A DNA stretch of 64,000 bases from an uncultured Thermoguttaceae bacterium (GTDB lineage: Bacteria > Planctomycetota > Planctomycetia > Pirellulales > Thermoguttaceae): positions 558,001 through 622,000 of the forward strand of contig CALKER010000006.1 in NCBI GenBank assembly GCA_938084835.1. The letters are read 5' to 3'. How positions within the stretch are numbered: position 1 is the stretch's first letter; each line of letters begins with the position of its first letter. Positions 24,584-34,768 of this stretch are shown piece by piece. Both the position numbers and the translations under genes were made by a program. The notes below the pieces were generated by a model that had not been told where the DNA came from, did no database searches, and worked only from the letters and a program-made list of their open reading frames with translations.

Positions 24584-26884
24584 GTGGCCCTCGATTTTCT
24601 GGAAAGTCTTACGGAGCCCCAACGTCGAGCTGTGACTTTCGGTGAAGGCCCGCTCCTTGTGTTGGCGGGACCTGGTAGCGGGAAAACTCGCGTGATCACC
24701 TTCCGGATTGCATTTCTTCTCAATCAAGGTGTGGCTCCGGGTCAAATCCTCGCGCTGACCTTCACGAATAAAGCAGCTCGCGAAATCTCAGAACGCGTTG
24801 ATGCTCTGGTGGGTTGGACTGGGGTATGGGTTGGGACATTTCACGGATTATGCGCGAAACTGTTACGACGTTATGCCAGATTAGTTGGATTGGAACCCAA
24901 CTTCACCATTTACGACGAAGACCAGAGTGACCGACTATTGCGAGAGGTTGTGGCCCGACGTTTAGGCGGCAAACAGTCGCTTTCTGTCTCTGCCATCGCG
25001 CAATCGATTCACTGGGCCAAAAGCCACTTGGTATTGCCCGAGGGTTTCCTCCCCACGGATCGGGGTGTGCCACCCGACGTGCTTCGGGACATCTACGTGG
25101 AGTACCAACGTGAACTTTTGCGAAATAATGCAGTGGATTTCGACGACTTGCTCCTTCATATAGCCCGCATTCTAGGGGAGCACCCTGGGCTGAAGGCGGA
25201 GCTTGATGAGCAATTTCGCTTTGTTCTTGTTGATGAGTATCAGGATACCAACCTTGCCCAATACGCAATCATCCGATCCATATGTGTGGATTACCCCAAT
25301 CTCACCGTAACAGGCGACCCTGACCAATCGATTTATCGCTGGCGCGGAGCCACGCTTCGGAATATCCTGGAGTTTGAACGCGATTATCCTTATGTAGAGG
25401 TCATACGCCTCGAAGAAAGCTACCGGAGCACTCAAAGAATTTTGCGGGCGGCAGAATCGCTCATTGTGCATAACTCCCGCCGGAAGGCCAAGCGGCTTTT
25501 CACCCGAAATCCGGAAGGACCACCCGTGCGACTGGTGGTGTTTCGGTCTGACCAGGAGGAGGCCGCAGGGATTGCTCAGGAGATTACCGGTGCAGTGAAG
25601 TCTGGCAAACGGCGGTTTCGGGATTTTGCCATTCTCTGCCGCGTCAACACGATGACTCGTCTCTTCGAGCTAGCCCTCCGGCAGTCTGGTATTCCTTATC
25701 AGGTGGTCAACGGGGTGGAATTCTTTCGGCGGAGGGAAGTGCAAGACCTTTTGGCATATTTGCGGTTGTTAGTAAATCCAAAAGATCACGAGGCGTTCCT
25801 CCGCCTGTCCCAAAGGCCCCCACGAGGAATCGGATTACGCACTTTGGGGCACTTGGGCGAGTTGGCCGGGCGTCTGCGGATGTCACTTTTTGAACTCCTC
25901 CAAAGCGGCTTATGGCGGCCAGAGTTTTCCGGCAAAACACGAAAAGCCCTGGATGGCTTGGCAGAACTTCTGACGGCGTTGTCTTCCACGCAGCATTCTT
26001 CAGTGGAAGGACTTTTGTACGATGTGATCGAACGTTCCGGGTATCGGGCATGGCTGGCTCAAGAAAGCCGGAGCGAAAGGGAGGATCGCTTAAGAAATGT
26101 TGATGAATTATTGGCTGCCGCCCGGGACTTTGACCAGCTGCAGCCCGGTGGCGATGTGGGGCTTTTCCTCCAGCAGGTGGCCCTGGTGGCAGAGACCGAT
26201 CGGTGGGAGGATCGGGCGGATTGTGTCGCTGTGATGACGCTTCATGCTGCGAAAGGATTGGAATTTCCCGTGGTGTACATCGTGGGGTTAGAGCAGGGAG
26301 TTTTGCCTTATGAAGATTCTTGGCAGGATGTGGAGGAGCTGGAAGAAGAACGCCGCTTACTTTTTGTGGGGATGACTCGGGCCCGTGAGGAGCTTATCCT
26401 AACGCGCGCTGTCTATCGACAACATCGGGGCTACATGCGACTGACAATTCCAAGCCATTTTCTTCTGGAAATTTGGCGGGAGGATTTGCAGATTGATGAC
26501 CGTTCGGAGGAGCACACGGGAATCGTGTTAGCGAGGTCAAACGACGGTGGATGCTTCGCAGGAAAAGGAGATTCGCTCCCCGCCACAAAGCATGGAAGCC
26601 TTCAAACACCTAACTTGCCGAGCGGACAGCTTCGGGTCGCCTTAGACCTCTTCGGCGCTCAAGGAGAGGTGGCTTCGGCGGAGGATTTTGAAATCGGTTG
26701 TCTGGTTGTTCATCCACAGTACGGGCTTGGGCGGATCGTGGCGGTTTCCTCCGGTGCGGAAACACACAAGGTCGCGGTTGAATTTCCGGGGCCTGTGGGG
26801 ATTGTTCAGATTGCTCGCCCCGAATTACAGCTTCGGTTGATCCGTCACAAAACGGGTGCCCAAACAGATAGACAAGAGAAATAG
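24584..26884 (+). CDS. UvrD/PcrA-type superfamily 1 DNA helicase
   Basis: A 3'-5' DNA helicase for repair and replication restart. Motifs in order: Q-motif EPQRRAV (11-17), Walker A AGPGSGKT (28-35), FTNKAA, DEYQDTN (motif II), GDPDQSIYRWRGA (motif III), EESYRST (motif IV), VMTLHAAKGLEF (motif V) and LLFVGMTRAREEL (motif VI). A C-terminal small beta domain (VHPQYGLGRIV onwards) matches the Tudor-like tail of PcrA. The GTG at 24584 with GGAGAGGA upstream is chosen. An earlier frame extension of 46 codons lacks homology. The length of 766 aa is typical. UvrD and PcrA cannot be separated from sequence alone. Confidence 0.92.
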   Translation: MALDFLESLTEPQRRAVTFGEGPLLVLAGPGSGKTRVITFRIAFLLNQGVAPGQILALTFTNKAAREISERVDALVGWTGVWVGTFHGLCAKLLRRYARLVGLEPNFTIYDEDQSDRLLREVVARRLGGKQSLSVSAIAQSIHWAKSHLVLPEGFLPTDRGVPPDVLRDIYVEYQRELLRNNAVDFDDLLLHIARILGEHPGLKAELDEQFRFVLVDEYQDTNLAQYAIIRSICVDYPNLTVTGDPDQSIYRWRGATLRNILEFERDYPYVEVIRLEESYRSTQRILRAAESLIVHNSRRKAKRLFTRNPEGPPVRLVVFRSDQEEAAGIAQEITGAVKSGKRRFRDFAILCRVNTMTRLFELALRQSGIPYQVVNGVEFFRRREVQDLLAYLRLLVNPKDHEAFLRLSQRPPRGIGLRTLGHLGELAGRLRMSLFELLQSGLWRPEFSGKTRKALDGLAELLTALSSTQHSSVEGLLYDVIERSGYRAWLAQESRSEREDRLRNVDELLAAARDFDQLQPGGDVGLFLQQVALVAETDRWEDRADCVAVMTLHAAKGLEFPVVYIVGLEQGVLPYEDSWQDVEELEEERRLLFVGMTRAREELILTRAVYRQHRGYMRLTIPSHFLLEIWREDLQIDDRSEEHTGIVLARSNDGGCFAGKGDSLPATKHGSLQTPNLPSGQLRVALDLFGAQGEVASAEDFEIGCLVVHPQYGLGRIVAVSSGAETHKVAVEFPGPVGIVQIARPELQLRLIRHKTGAQTDRQEK

Positions 26885-26933
26885 CAGTTCGCTTCCAAGG
26901 GACTATCACCTTGGGTCAAAACGTTGTGTCGCG

Positions 26934-26962
26934 TTAATGTGATGTTGCTTTGTGCCTACAAT
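26934..26962 (+). promoter_or_regulatory. Possible sigma-70 promoter for the YceH-like gene
   Basis: TACAAT (26957-26962) lies 17 bp after TTAATG (26934-26939). The -10 box is good and the -35 box weak. Predicted leader is about 120 nt. Confidence 0.35.
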
Positions 26963-27091
26963 TGGCATTGGCAGCAGGTACGTGTCCCGAGTTACAATGG
27001 GGCGCTGAATTGGCGGTGCCGATCCAGTAGTTGAAATTGCGGTTGGTGATCTGTTTATCTTTTCGAAGGATAGTGAGCGGAGCCCATTGCC

Positions 27092-27931
27092 ATGGCAAGC
27101 GGGGAAGAAAGCCCGGGCTTAGGCACCTCTGCGCGTTGGTGTCCGATCGGACCGGTGGAACGTCGCGTCCTCGGGGTGTTGATCGAAAAAGCCAAAACTA
27201 CCCCAGACAACTATCCCATGACTGTCGCTGCCATTTGTGCGGGCTGTAATCAGAAAAGCTGCCGCTTTCCGCTCATGCAGCTTGAGCCCGAGGATGTGGA
27301 GGAAGCCCTGGAACGGCTTCGGGAGTTAGGTGCAGTCGGTTATGTCGAAGGCGCAGGTCGTGCCTTGCGGTTTCGCCATCACGCTTATAATTGGTTTGGC
27401 GTCAACAAGTCGGAACTGGCAGTGTTGGCCGAGCTTTTACTGCGTGGCCCTCAGACCGAAGGCCAGCTCCGCGCCCATGTGAGCCGAATGGAGCCCATCA
27501 ACGACTTGACACAGTTGCGGCCGATTATCAAGTCGTTAAAGGAGAAAGGCCTGGTGATTTCGTTGACACCGGAAGCCCGCGGACATGTGGTGACCCACAC
27601 TTTGTACCTACCCCAGGAGGTGGAAAAAATCCGCGCGGAGTATGCCGGGGAGGCGATGGTGGCAGGACAGTCGCGGTGGGAAGAGGGAAGTCCTTCCTCG
27701 TCACAAGAAACGGTTTTTGAGGAATCGGTCACCCCTCCGGGCGCCAATCTGCCTAACCGGCACCCCCTCGGGGCGCGCTCTGATTTAGCCGAAAAGATTT
27801 TTGAAGAGCTTAGGTCGCTTCACCGACAGCTGGCGGAGATCCGTCAGGAGTTAGAGCGACTCTCCCAACTGCTCGTCCAGAATGGTACCGAAATTGGGGA
27901 ATTGCGGCGCCGATTCGAACAGCTCCTGTAA
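27092..27931 (+). CDS. YceH/DUF480-family protein with C-terminal coiled coil
   Basis: A DUF480 protein, a family with two winged-helix domains and no firm biochemical role. Family sequences are visible: PIGPVERRVLGVLIEKAKTT, DNYPMTVAAICAGCNQKS, then LRGPQTEGQLRAHVSRM in the second winged helix. After a Ser/Pro-rich linker (about 195-230) the protein ends in a coiled coil (IFEELRSLHRQLAEIRQELERLSQLL) suggesting oligomerisation. The family is about 215 aa, so the tail of about 60 aa is an addition. GGAG precedes the ATG. No operon partner is seen. Confidence 0.88.
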   Translation: MASGEESPGLGTSARWCPIGPVERRVLGVLIEKAKTTPDNYPMTVAAICAGCNQKSCRFPLMQLEPEDVEEALERLRELGAVGYVEGAGRALRFRHHAYNWFGVNKSELAVLAELLLRGPQTEGQLRAHVSRMEPINDLTQLRPIIKSLKEKGLVISLTPEARGHVVTHTLYLPQEVEKIRAEYAGEAMVAGQSRWEEGSPSSSQETVFEESVTPPGANLPNRHPLGARSDLAEKIFEELRSLHRQLAEIRQELERLSQLLVQNGTEIGELRRRFEQLL

Positions 27932-28228
27932 CGTAAGTTTGAGTTATCAATGAGTTGGATCATAGCTGTAAACTGGAGAAAATAAGAAAACAAGGGTGTT
28001 TTCGATGGATTTTCCATCATTGAAAGGCCACTGCCGTCCGGCTGACACCGAAACTCCCAAGTCATCGACCTTCACGAAAGAGTCAAGAGTCGTGATCCGG
28101 GGTGCAGCTATTGGCAGTGGCAGAGGCACGGCCGAGCTATTAACGTTCCTCCGGCAAAAATTCGGGGAGGTGAGCGAGCGGTGAATTGCCAGGTGATGTA
28201 ATCATCCCATAGGAGGGGGGCTTCAGAA

Positions 28229-29026
28229 ATGATTCGATTCCTCCAGGCTTGGGCAAATTTTATCGGGTCCCTGATATTAATTCTAATCTTTGGATTCGTA
28301 GCCTATGGGCTATGGGGTTTATACCAGCATGTTATGCAAAGGGTGAACTTGGAGAAGGAAGTCGGCCAGCTGCGCGAGGAGCTCAAAATTCAAAGCGAAG
28401 AAAACAAAGCGCTTCGCTCGAAGAACCAAGAGCTTATGCGCGAAGTGGAGCGGCTCCGGTTGGCCAATCGACTCCTCAAAGTCGACACTCGGTTGGCCAT
28501 TCTCGATGTGTTGAGGCAGGAAGGGTCTCCCACGGAGCAAAACCTTCGCACCACGGTGGTCTTTCAGGAAGTGGACTCTACCGGGCGGCCAATTGCTCCG
28601 AGGCACCAGTTCACCATTGACGGGGATGTGTTGTACATTGACGCATGGGTCGCCAAGTTTCAGGATCAGTTTGTCGAACTCGGCGATGAATTCCGTGGGG
28701 GATCAATTTGTCTGTTTCGCCGCCTATTCGGGGAAAATCAAAAACCGTCAGAGGGGCTGGTTTTGGACCTGGAGGGCGATTCACCCGGGGCTTATCGAGA
28801 GGGACGGGAAGTCAGCGAGTTTGAGCGGGAAATCTGGGCTAATTTCTGGAAGCTGGCCAATGACCCGGCCCAGGCTGAGAAGAGGGGTCTGCGGGCAGTT
28901 CACGGCGAGGCAGTCTACATGAAGCTGGTCCCGGGGACTCGGTATCGCATTCAGTTACGGTCCTCAGATGGCCTTACCATCCTCCCCGAAGGTGAGGTGA
29001 TCTCTATTGGTGAGCGAGCAGGCTGA
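28229..29026 (+). CDS. Membrane-anchored coiled-coil protein, function unknown
   Basis: This 265-aa protein has one N-terminal membrane helix (about 13-31), a coiled coil at about 38-85 (LEKEVGQLREELKIQSEENK onwards), and a globular domain (95-260) of unknown fold. That domain has the segments TTVVFQEVDSTGRPIAP and GEAVYMKLVPGTRYRIQL, which suggest a beta-rich end. AGGAGGGGGG precedes the ATG. I do not recognise the family. Its position between the YceH-like gene and mqnD gives no hint of function. Confidence 0.75.
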   Translation: MIRFLQAWANFIGSLILILIFGFVAYGLWGLYQHVMQRVNLEKEVGQLREELKIQSEENKALRSKNQELMREVERLRLANRLLKVDTRLAILDVLRQEGSPTEQNLRTTVVFQEVDSTGRPIAPRHQFTIDGDVLYIDAWVAKFQDQFVELGDEFRGGSICLFRRLFGENQKPSEGLVLDLEGDSPGAYREGREVSEFEREIWANFWKLANDPAQAEKRGLRAVHGEAVYMKLVPGTRYRIQLRSSDGLTILPEGEVISIGERAG

Positions 29027-29353
29027 AAAAGCCAATCCTGAGGCAAACCGTGGGCGATGTGGTTTCTCAGTATGAACTTTCTCAGCAACTGAGGCAAAAG
29101 ACCTCGCCCGCGGGTGGAATGGAATTGGCCACCCTCCAAAACCGCGAGCTGTTCGGGCGGTGAGTGGGTAAGGGGACCTGAAGAATTTAGGAGTTTGGTT
29201 GGAAGACACCTCAACCCTTCGCACCATGAGCTGGGTGGTGGGCGACGGGGCACTCAATGGTAGGGGTGGGCCGAGGGCGACAGACACATTTAAAGAAAAA
29301 AGACGGACACATTCAAAGACAAAATTTTGTGCGAACGGAAGACCGCTTCTTAC
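29027..29353. other. Gap with two 23-bp-spaced direct repeats
   Basis: GACACATTTAAAGA at 29283 and GACACATTCAAAGA at 29306 are 23 bp apart (about two helical turns), 50-70 bp upstream of mqnD. They may be an operator or simple slippage. Nothing else is seen. Confidence 0.4.
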
Positions 29354-30211
29354 ATGAGTATTCGTCTTACCTTAGCCCACAGTCCTGACGCCGACGATGC
29401 CTTCATGTTCTACGCCCTCTCGGAGGGCAAGATTGCGCTTGGCCCGTACGAATTCGAGCATGTGATAGCGGATATTGAAACGCTGAACCGAGCGGCCCGA
29501 CAGGAGGCGTACGACATCACCGCCGTGAGTGTGTTCGGCTATGCATTCGTTGCCGACCGGTACCTGGTTCTGGAATGTGGCGGAAGCATCGGGGACGGCT
29601 ATGGACCGGTAGTAGTTTCGAGGGGATTCGATACCTCCGCTGATCTGCAAAGTGGTGTGGTGGCGATTCCCGGCCGCCATACAACGGCGTTTCTGACCTT
29701 GTGCGCGTGGCTCGGATACGTGCCGCGATATGTGGAAATTCCCTTCGACCGGATTATGGATGCTGTGCTATCGGGGAGGTGGCAGCAAACCCCAATTACT
29801 GCAGGAGTGATCATCCACGAAGGGCAACTCAGCTACCAGGAGTCGGGTCTCCGCTGTATTGTGGATCTAGGCCAGTGGTGGAAGGCAAGCACGGGGCTTT
29901 CGCTTCCCCTCGGAATTAATGTGATTCGTCGAGCTCTGGACGCAAATGTCCATCGGGATGTAACCGAAATCATCCGGCGGAGTGTTCTTTACGCCCAAAG
30001 TCATCCGGACGAAGCTCTGCGCTTTGCTTTGCGCTTTGCTCGGGGTTTAGAATACACTCGGGTGCGGCGGTTTGTCGAGATGTACGTGAACGAGGCGACT
30101 GTACGAATGCCCGAGGAAGCGGTGGTGGGAATGCGTCTTCTGTTGGAAAAAGCGGCAGAATTGGGTTTGGTTGAGCGACGGGTGGAGCCCGAGTTTGCTC
30201 AGGCCAGTTAA
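29354..30211 (+). CDS. mqnD: 1,4-dihydroxy-6-naphthoate synthase (MqnD)
   Basis: An enzyme of the futalosine route to menaquinone. It converts cyclic de-hypoxanthinylfutalosine to 1,4-dihydroxy-6-naphthoate. The fold is like periplasmic binding proteins. The N-terminal motif LTLAHSPDADDAFMFYAL is diagnostic for MqnD against the related MqnA. Other family stretches include ADIETLNRAA, TAVSVFGYA and GLSLPLGINVIRR. The 285-aa length fits. The ATG at 29354 has GGAAG 12 nt upstream. A GTG at 29327 is an alternative. Other mqn genes are not in the window, so the pathway is dispersed, as in many bacteria. Confidence 0.9.
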   Translation: MSIRLTLAHSPDADDAFMFYALSEGKIALGPYEFEHVIADIETLNRAARQEAYDITAVSVFGYAFVADRYLVLECGGSIGDGYGPVVVSRGFDTSADLQSGVVAIPGRHTTAFLTLCAWLGYVPRYVEIPFDRIMDAVLSGRWQQTPITAGVIIHEGQLSYQESGLRCIVDLGQWWKASTGLSLPLGINVIRRALDANVHRDVTEIIRRSVLYAQSHPDEALRFALRFARGLEYTRVRRFVEMYVNEATVRMPEEAVVGMRLLLEKAAELGLVERRVEPEFAQAS

Positions 30212-30771
30212 GCGGCTCGCGGGCGTAAGCACCAGGTGCGGGGGGCTTTCGAGATACATCCTGCATCGTGACACAGTTTCTGCTGGCCACTTCGGAGAAG
30301 GGGGAACGCTGAACTAGTTAAATTCCCTAGGTTTGCTTTGCGCGAGGAAAATTGGGTATCGCTTGCTTCGTGAAATCCCGTTCGGGCCTCTCGCCAACTA
30401 AGGGGATTTGGCAGCGGGGACCACAGGTTCCGGTCCAGAAATGAGACATCGGCTCGCGGTTTTGTGCCGTCAGGGAACGGCGGCCATTCCCGTAATGAAA
30501 GTTTTACCCGTAATAAAAGTGTTATGTGAGGCCCCCTTGGATTGGGCCGGTGAAACTGTGGCGGGGCTTCGAGCAAACACAGGACCTGGGCTGGCCAAAG
30601 ATCGGCCTAGCTCTTCACAAGTATTAATTTCCCGTTAAGAAGTCGCAGCATTTAGACCAACAAGAAGGAGGGCGAAATCTCTCAGTCAGTCTATGCCCTG
30701 GAGGATGTGGCTGTACGACGGCGCGGAAGATTTAAAAGCGAGCGATTATTACCGCAAGGGAGGAGTATGTC
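30212..30771. other. Gene-free gap before DUF1559 gene
   Basis: No gene, terminator or good promoter match. GGGAGGAG at about 30760 is the ribosome site of the next gene. Confidence 0.5.
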
Positions 30772-31740
30772 ATGTTTCACCCGGGGCGACGAGTCTCTCC
30801 AGCGTTTACGCTGGTTGAAGTGCTGGTGGTCATCGCGATCATCGGAATTTTAATTGCTCTGCTACTTCCTGCAGTGCAAATGGCACGGGAAGCAGCGCGG
30901 CGGATGCAATGTGCTAACCATTTGAAGCAAATTGGTTTGGCCATGCACCATTACCTAGATAGCCACAATGTGTTTCCTCCGGGCTATATTGCTGTGAGGC
31001 CGGAGCAAGCGGAATGGGCATGGCCGGTTTTCTTGTTTCCTTACCTTGAGCTGGAAACTATGGCCAAGGAAATGGAAGTCAACAGATTTCGCTTTTTGGA
31101 TGTGTTGGCAGACGATTACCTCAGGCTGAATCTTGTCACCCCGTTGTCACTGTTTCGATGCCCCTCGGATCGGACACCCAATTTTTTGCCGCGAGAGGTC
31201 CGTCACTTTGAAGTGGTGGGATGGCCGGATCGTTTTGAGCCGGCCACAAGTAATTACATGGGAGTCATGGGTTTTTGGGATCGGGCGGGGGCACTTCCCA
31301 ACAATGGGATCCTTTACGGAAATAGCGCGGTGTCAATTCGCGATATCCCTGATGGCACAAGCTTCACGTTTATGGTGGGGGAGCGGGACCGTCGTTGTGG
31401 CGCAGGAGCTTGGTGCGGAGTTCGCGATCCGTTCAACAACGGCCAATACGGCATATATTATGCAGTGGGCCGGGTGAGTATTAAATTGAACTCCCCGCTT
31501 GATATCGGCGACGATAGTTGTCGGGAGGGTTTCAGCAGCGCCCATGCTGGCGGCGGACACTTCCTGTTATGCGATGGATCGGTTCAGTTTGTGGCTAATA
31601 CGATCCACTTCTCCAATGCAGGAGTCGACCCCTTGCTACCTGACGGCCAGATTACCGGTCAAATTGCACGCGAATTGGGCCTTTATCAGCGATTAGGAAT
31701 CAGAAACGACGGGGTACCAATTCGCGGCGAGTGGCCATGA
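30772..31740 (+). CDS. DUF1559 prepilin-like secreted protein
   Basis: A type IV pilin/pseudopilin-like secreted protein of the large planctomycete DUF1559 family. The N-terminus has a short basic leader, then [20 protein letters not shown] (a type III prepilin signal, with cleavage before Phe12 and hydrophobic helix 12-37), followed by [20 protein letters not shown]. The C-terminus has [19 protein letters not shown], the family's H-X-G-DG motif. The 322-aa length is usual. GGGAGGAG precedes the ATG. It is thought to sit at the cell surface, role unknown. Many paralogues are typical per genome, but only one is in this window. Confidence 0.95.
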   Translation: MFHPGRRVSPAFTLVEVLVVIAIIGILIALLLPAVQMAREAARRMQCANHLKQIGLAMHHYLDSHNVFPPGYIAVRPEQAEWAWPVFLFPYLELETMAKEMEVNRFRFLDVLADDYLRLNLVTPLSLFRCPSDRTPNFLPREVRHFEVVGWPDRFEPATSNYMGVMGFWDRAGALPNNGILYGNSAVSIRDIPDGTSFTFMVGERDRRCGAGAWCGVRDPFNNGQYGIYYAVGRVSIKLNSPLDIGDDSCREGFSSAHAGGGHFLLCDGSVQFVANTIHFSNAGVDPLLPDGQITGQIARELGLYQRLGIRNDGVPIRGEWP

Positions 31741-32051
31741 TGAAGTGCCTGGTAGGTGAAAGTCGGGCGCAAGTTTAAGCACTCTCCGCAGATCAAACGT
31801 TTGGTCTTGTCGTTGTAAACTCATGTTTTGCTGTGGGAGGCAGCATCGGCAAAACAGGCCCGGAATCGTGGCGGATTTTGGGCTCAGCGCAAGAAAGACA
31901 TCAGTCGTCCTTAGGGCGTGATATCCTTCTTAACCCTTTTCCTGGAAAAATACCTGGGGTGATTGCAGCACTCTCGCCTGTTTTTGATTAATATCACGCT
32001 GGATAAGTCTGCTTTCTTCTGTTAAAGCGGCAAAAGCGACCGAAGAGAGGC
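31741..32051. other. Convergent gene-free gap (311 bp)
   Basis: Lies between the DUF1559 and PQQ-propeller 3' ends. No convincing terminator hairpin was found. Confidence 0.5.
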
Positions 32052-34076
32052 TCAAGGGGATGCGATGCAAATAAGGTGCTTCCGCCCTCGGATGTAAAGT
32101 CTTCCATTGAGAAAGGCGGGGCTTGCTGTGCAACCTTCTCCCAAGGCATTTTCTGCGACAATCTCCCCTCCTTCGCGCGAGGGTCGAATTACCCAACAGA
32201 TGGCCGAAGGCGACTCCACCCCTTCCGCGACTGAGTGATTTTGTTCACCGATGACGTAAACGTATTCGCCAGCGAACCCCGGCGAAGAGAGGAAAGATCC
32301 CTCCAGCTCGAGTTCCCAAAGTTTCTCGCCGCTCCTTGCGTCATAACAGGTGACCATCCCCCAACTGGCCAAGAGGATCACGAAATCCCCGAATGCCAAA
32401 GGGCTACAAAGATCCGGTAGGTTTTCCTCTGCTTTCCAAAGAAGGTGCGATCCAGTGACGTCGCCCCGTCCGTCAGCTCGCACCGCAAACCAGAAGCTGT
32501 ATTCATTCCCAACATGCACGACTCCGTCCAACCAAACCGGAGAGGGCGCGTGATCTCCTTCCATCCCGTGGAATCGCCAAAGCTCGGTGCCGGAAAACGG
32601 GTCGTACGAGATAAGCCAGGGGGTGGACGCAGTGATCAGTTGCCACCGGTCCTGCCAGCGAACAACGATGGGTGTCGACCAACTATTTTGGACTGGACGA
32701 GGGATCTCGAAGATAATCTCACCCGTGGCCCCGGCAAGAGCATACAACCGCGATTTTCCTTCTTGTGGTCGGCTTCCTTGGTCGAGCTGCACAAAAACGC
32801 GATCGCCGAAGCATTCCAGAGAGGCAGCGTGGCCATATACGTTGTCCGGAACCCCGAGGTTTCGCGCCCAAACAACATTGCCAGCATAATCAATCGCGAC
32901 TATGTCCCCCGGCGCAAAGATCGCGTAAACCCGATGTCCGTCCGTGGCGGGCGTGGGCGAAGCAAATCCGGTTTCTTTAGCAACTTTTTTCGGATCCAAC
33001 GGCGGGCTGGCCCCGCTTGGAATTTCACGTTGCCAGAGCATTTTCCCGGTTTGAGATTCATAACAGAAGACGGCAAGTTTTTCCGGAGTGGCTCCCGTAA
33101 GAAAAATCCTGTCTCCCCATACGATAGGAGAGCTATTGCCAGGCAATGGTACCTCGGATTTCCACAGCACGCCGGTTCCGGTAGGGACGTCCCACGTGAC
33201 AGCAACGGGACCCGTGCGTGAGATTCCCGCGCCCTCGGGCCCGCGGAAGCGCGGCCACTGCCGACAATATTCCCCCCAAAATGCCTGCGCCTCTGCCTGA
33301 GAAAGAGGAAGGCCTTCCCGGGCAACAGGAGGCTCAACGGCGGATCCAGGGGCCGGTGATATTGGAGGTACCCCCTCGCGCGATTTTTCGTACCATATCT
33401 CGTCCTGCTTGGCTACGTCCGTTGGACGGACGCTCCTGATCGCCATTTGCGATTCAGCCGGTGAGGATTGGTCCTCAGCCCCAGCCCTGGGCTTTGGCTG
33501 AAGGTCTGGCTTGATCTCGCGAGCGGAAGTCAGTGCAACTGCCCGTCTCCAGTCAACCGGAGGGCGAGCAAGTAAAGCGACACCCACCGCTAAGAGCACT
33601 GCAACAAAGGCCCCCGCGATCAACGCCTGAAGCGCCTCCCGTTTTTCCCTTTCCTCGACCTCGGAGGCCCAGACTGCCGACGGAACAAAAAGCCGATAAC
33701 GCAGAAACCCGGCAATCACCCAAAGCACAATGGAGGCTATTCCGGCTGCGATCGCGATTAACGCGCCGGTGTTGAGAAGTCTTGTGGTGGAAAAATACTG
33801 CTGTCTCAGCTCCGTATCGAGCTTTCGAAAGGCTTCGACCACCACCATATTGTCGGGTTCTGCCAACGCTTTTTCCCGTAGGACCTGCCATTCTGCATTT
33901 TCGACAGGATTTTGTGGAGGATACAGCACTTTGACGAGGAAAGTGATAAACATTGTCGATACAGCAAACGCCCCAGTGACCGCCCCAGTTCGCACGAGTG
34001 TTCTTTGGAGGCTGCGCCTAGCGTCGGAAGCCGGTTCGATCACAATTTCTTGATGATTAGGTCTGGCACTACACAC
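32052..34076 (-). CDS. Membrane protein with PQQ-like beta-propeller
   Basis: A 674-aa protein with three membrane segments (about 29-50, 100-123, 152-170), a Pro-rich linker (200-270), and a C-terminal propeller (about 280-674) of PQQ-like repeats, for example GKMLWQREIP, GTELWRFHG and GEKLWELELEG. Such propellers in planctomycetes are mostly structural or redox-linked. Dehydrogenase active-site residues were not identified, so quinoprotein activity is not claimed. The GTG start at 34076 is supported by GGAGGA 6 nt upstream. It is divergent from the 1127-aa gene across a 690-bp gap. Confidence 0.87.
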   Translation of the reverse strand: MCSARPNHQEIVIEPASDARRSLQRTLVRTGAVTGAFAVSTMFITFLVKVLYPPQNPVENAEWQVLREKALAEPDNMVVVEAFRKLDTELRQQYFSTTRLLNTGALIAIAAGIASIVLWVIAGFLRYRLFVPSAVWASEVEEREKREALQALIAGAFVAVLLAVGVALLARPPVDWRRAVALTSAREIKPDLQPKPRAGAEDQSSPAESQMAIRSVRPTDVAKQDEIWYEKSREGVPPISPAPGSAVEPPVAREGLPLSQAEAQAFWGEYCRQWPRFRGPEGAGISRTGPVAVTWDVPTGTGVLWKSEVPLPGNSSPIVWGDRIFLTGATPEKLAVFCYESQTGKMLWQREIPSGASPPLDPKKVAKETGFASPTPATDGHRVYAIFAPGDIVAIDYAGNVVWARNLGVPDNVYGHAASLECFGDRVFVQLDQGSRPQEGKSRLYALAGATGEIIFEIPRPVQNSWSTPIVVRWQDRWQLITASTPWLISYDPFSGTELWRFHGMEGDHAPSPVWLDGVVHVGNEYSFWFAVRADGRGDVTGSHLLWKAEENLPDLCSPLAFGDFVILLASWGMVTCYDARSGEKLWELELEGSFLSSPGFAGEYVYVIGEQNHSVAEGVESPSAICWVIRPSREGGEIVAENALGEGCTASPAFLNGRLYIRGRKHLICIASP

Positions 34077-34768
34077 GAAACTTCCTCCGAAAATTGAAAT
34101 TTCCGAGGAATATCCTTCAGGGGGGTATTATTCCATCTTGGGAACCAATCGTGCCCCTGTGCACCGGGGCAGGTGTTCAATTGAGACCTCCAGTCTTAGG
34201 TTCCCTCGAATGAGTTTTCAACATCTAGGTTTTTCTTCATCGGAACATCACCCGTCGACACATGCATTAACTGCCGAAAGGTCGGTTGCCGGTCTGGGTA
34301 CTAGAGTGTTTGGAAGGCAAACTCCCGGAGGCGGGCTATGTGAAGTATTTGCCGCTGGATTGGCCGATCTCCCCCACGGAAAATTAGAAATGACCCAATG
34401 GCCCCACTTTGCTGGAAAGCGCTAAAAGTATTTTTATCGAAAAAATTAATTTGAGATCGCCCCGGCAAAATATTCACCCAGTTGCCGCTCTGTTTTAGTT
34501 ATCGCTCCCCCGCAATCGGGGTACCTTAGCACTGGTGTGACTGCGCTTAGGTACTTTGAAGATCCTTCACGCTGCAGAACGATTCCATAAGATGCTTTGT
34601 CGGAGGGGCAAGGCCCCACACCGGCCTGGCGTGTCTTTTATATGGCAGAATATGCCAAGCAAGCTTATCATTTTAATGGAAGGAGTAAGTCAGCTTCGCG
34701 GGAATTTAGACGGCCAAAATCGCTTGGCACTCGGCTTGGCTTCCTCTTCCAGGTAAGGAGACGGATGC
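34077..34768. other. Divergent gene-free gap (692 bp)
   Basis: Contains the 5' regions of the PQQ-propeller gene (minus) and the 1127-aa gene (plus). No promoter or RNA with good support was seen. Confidence 0.5.

Noticed and set aside
32052..34076. Quinoprotein dehydrogenase activity for the PQQ-like propeller
   Set aside because: Propeller repeats alone do not show PQQ binding or catalysis, and active-site residues were not identified.
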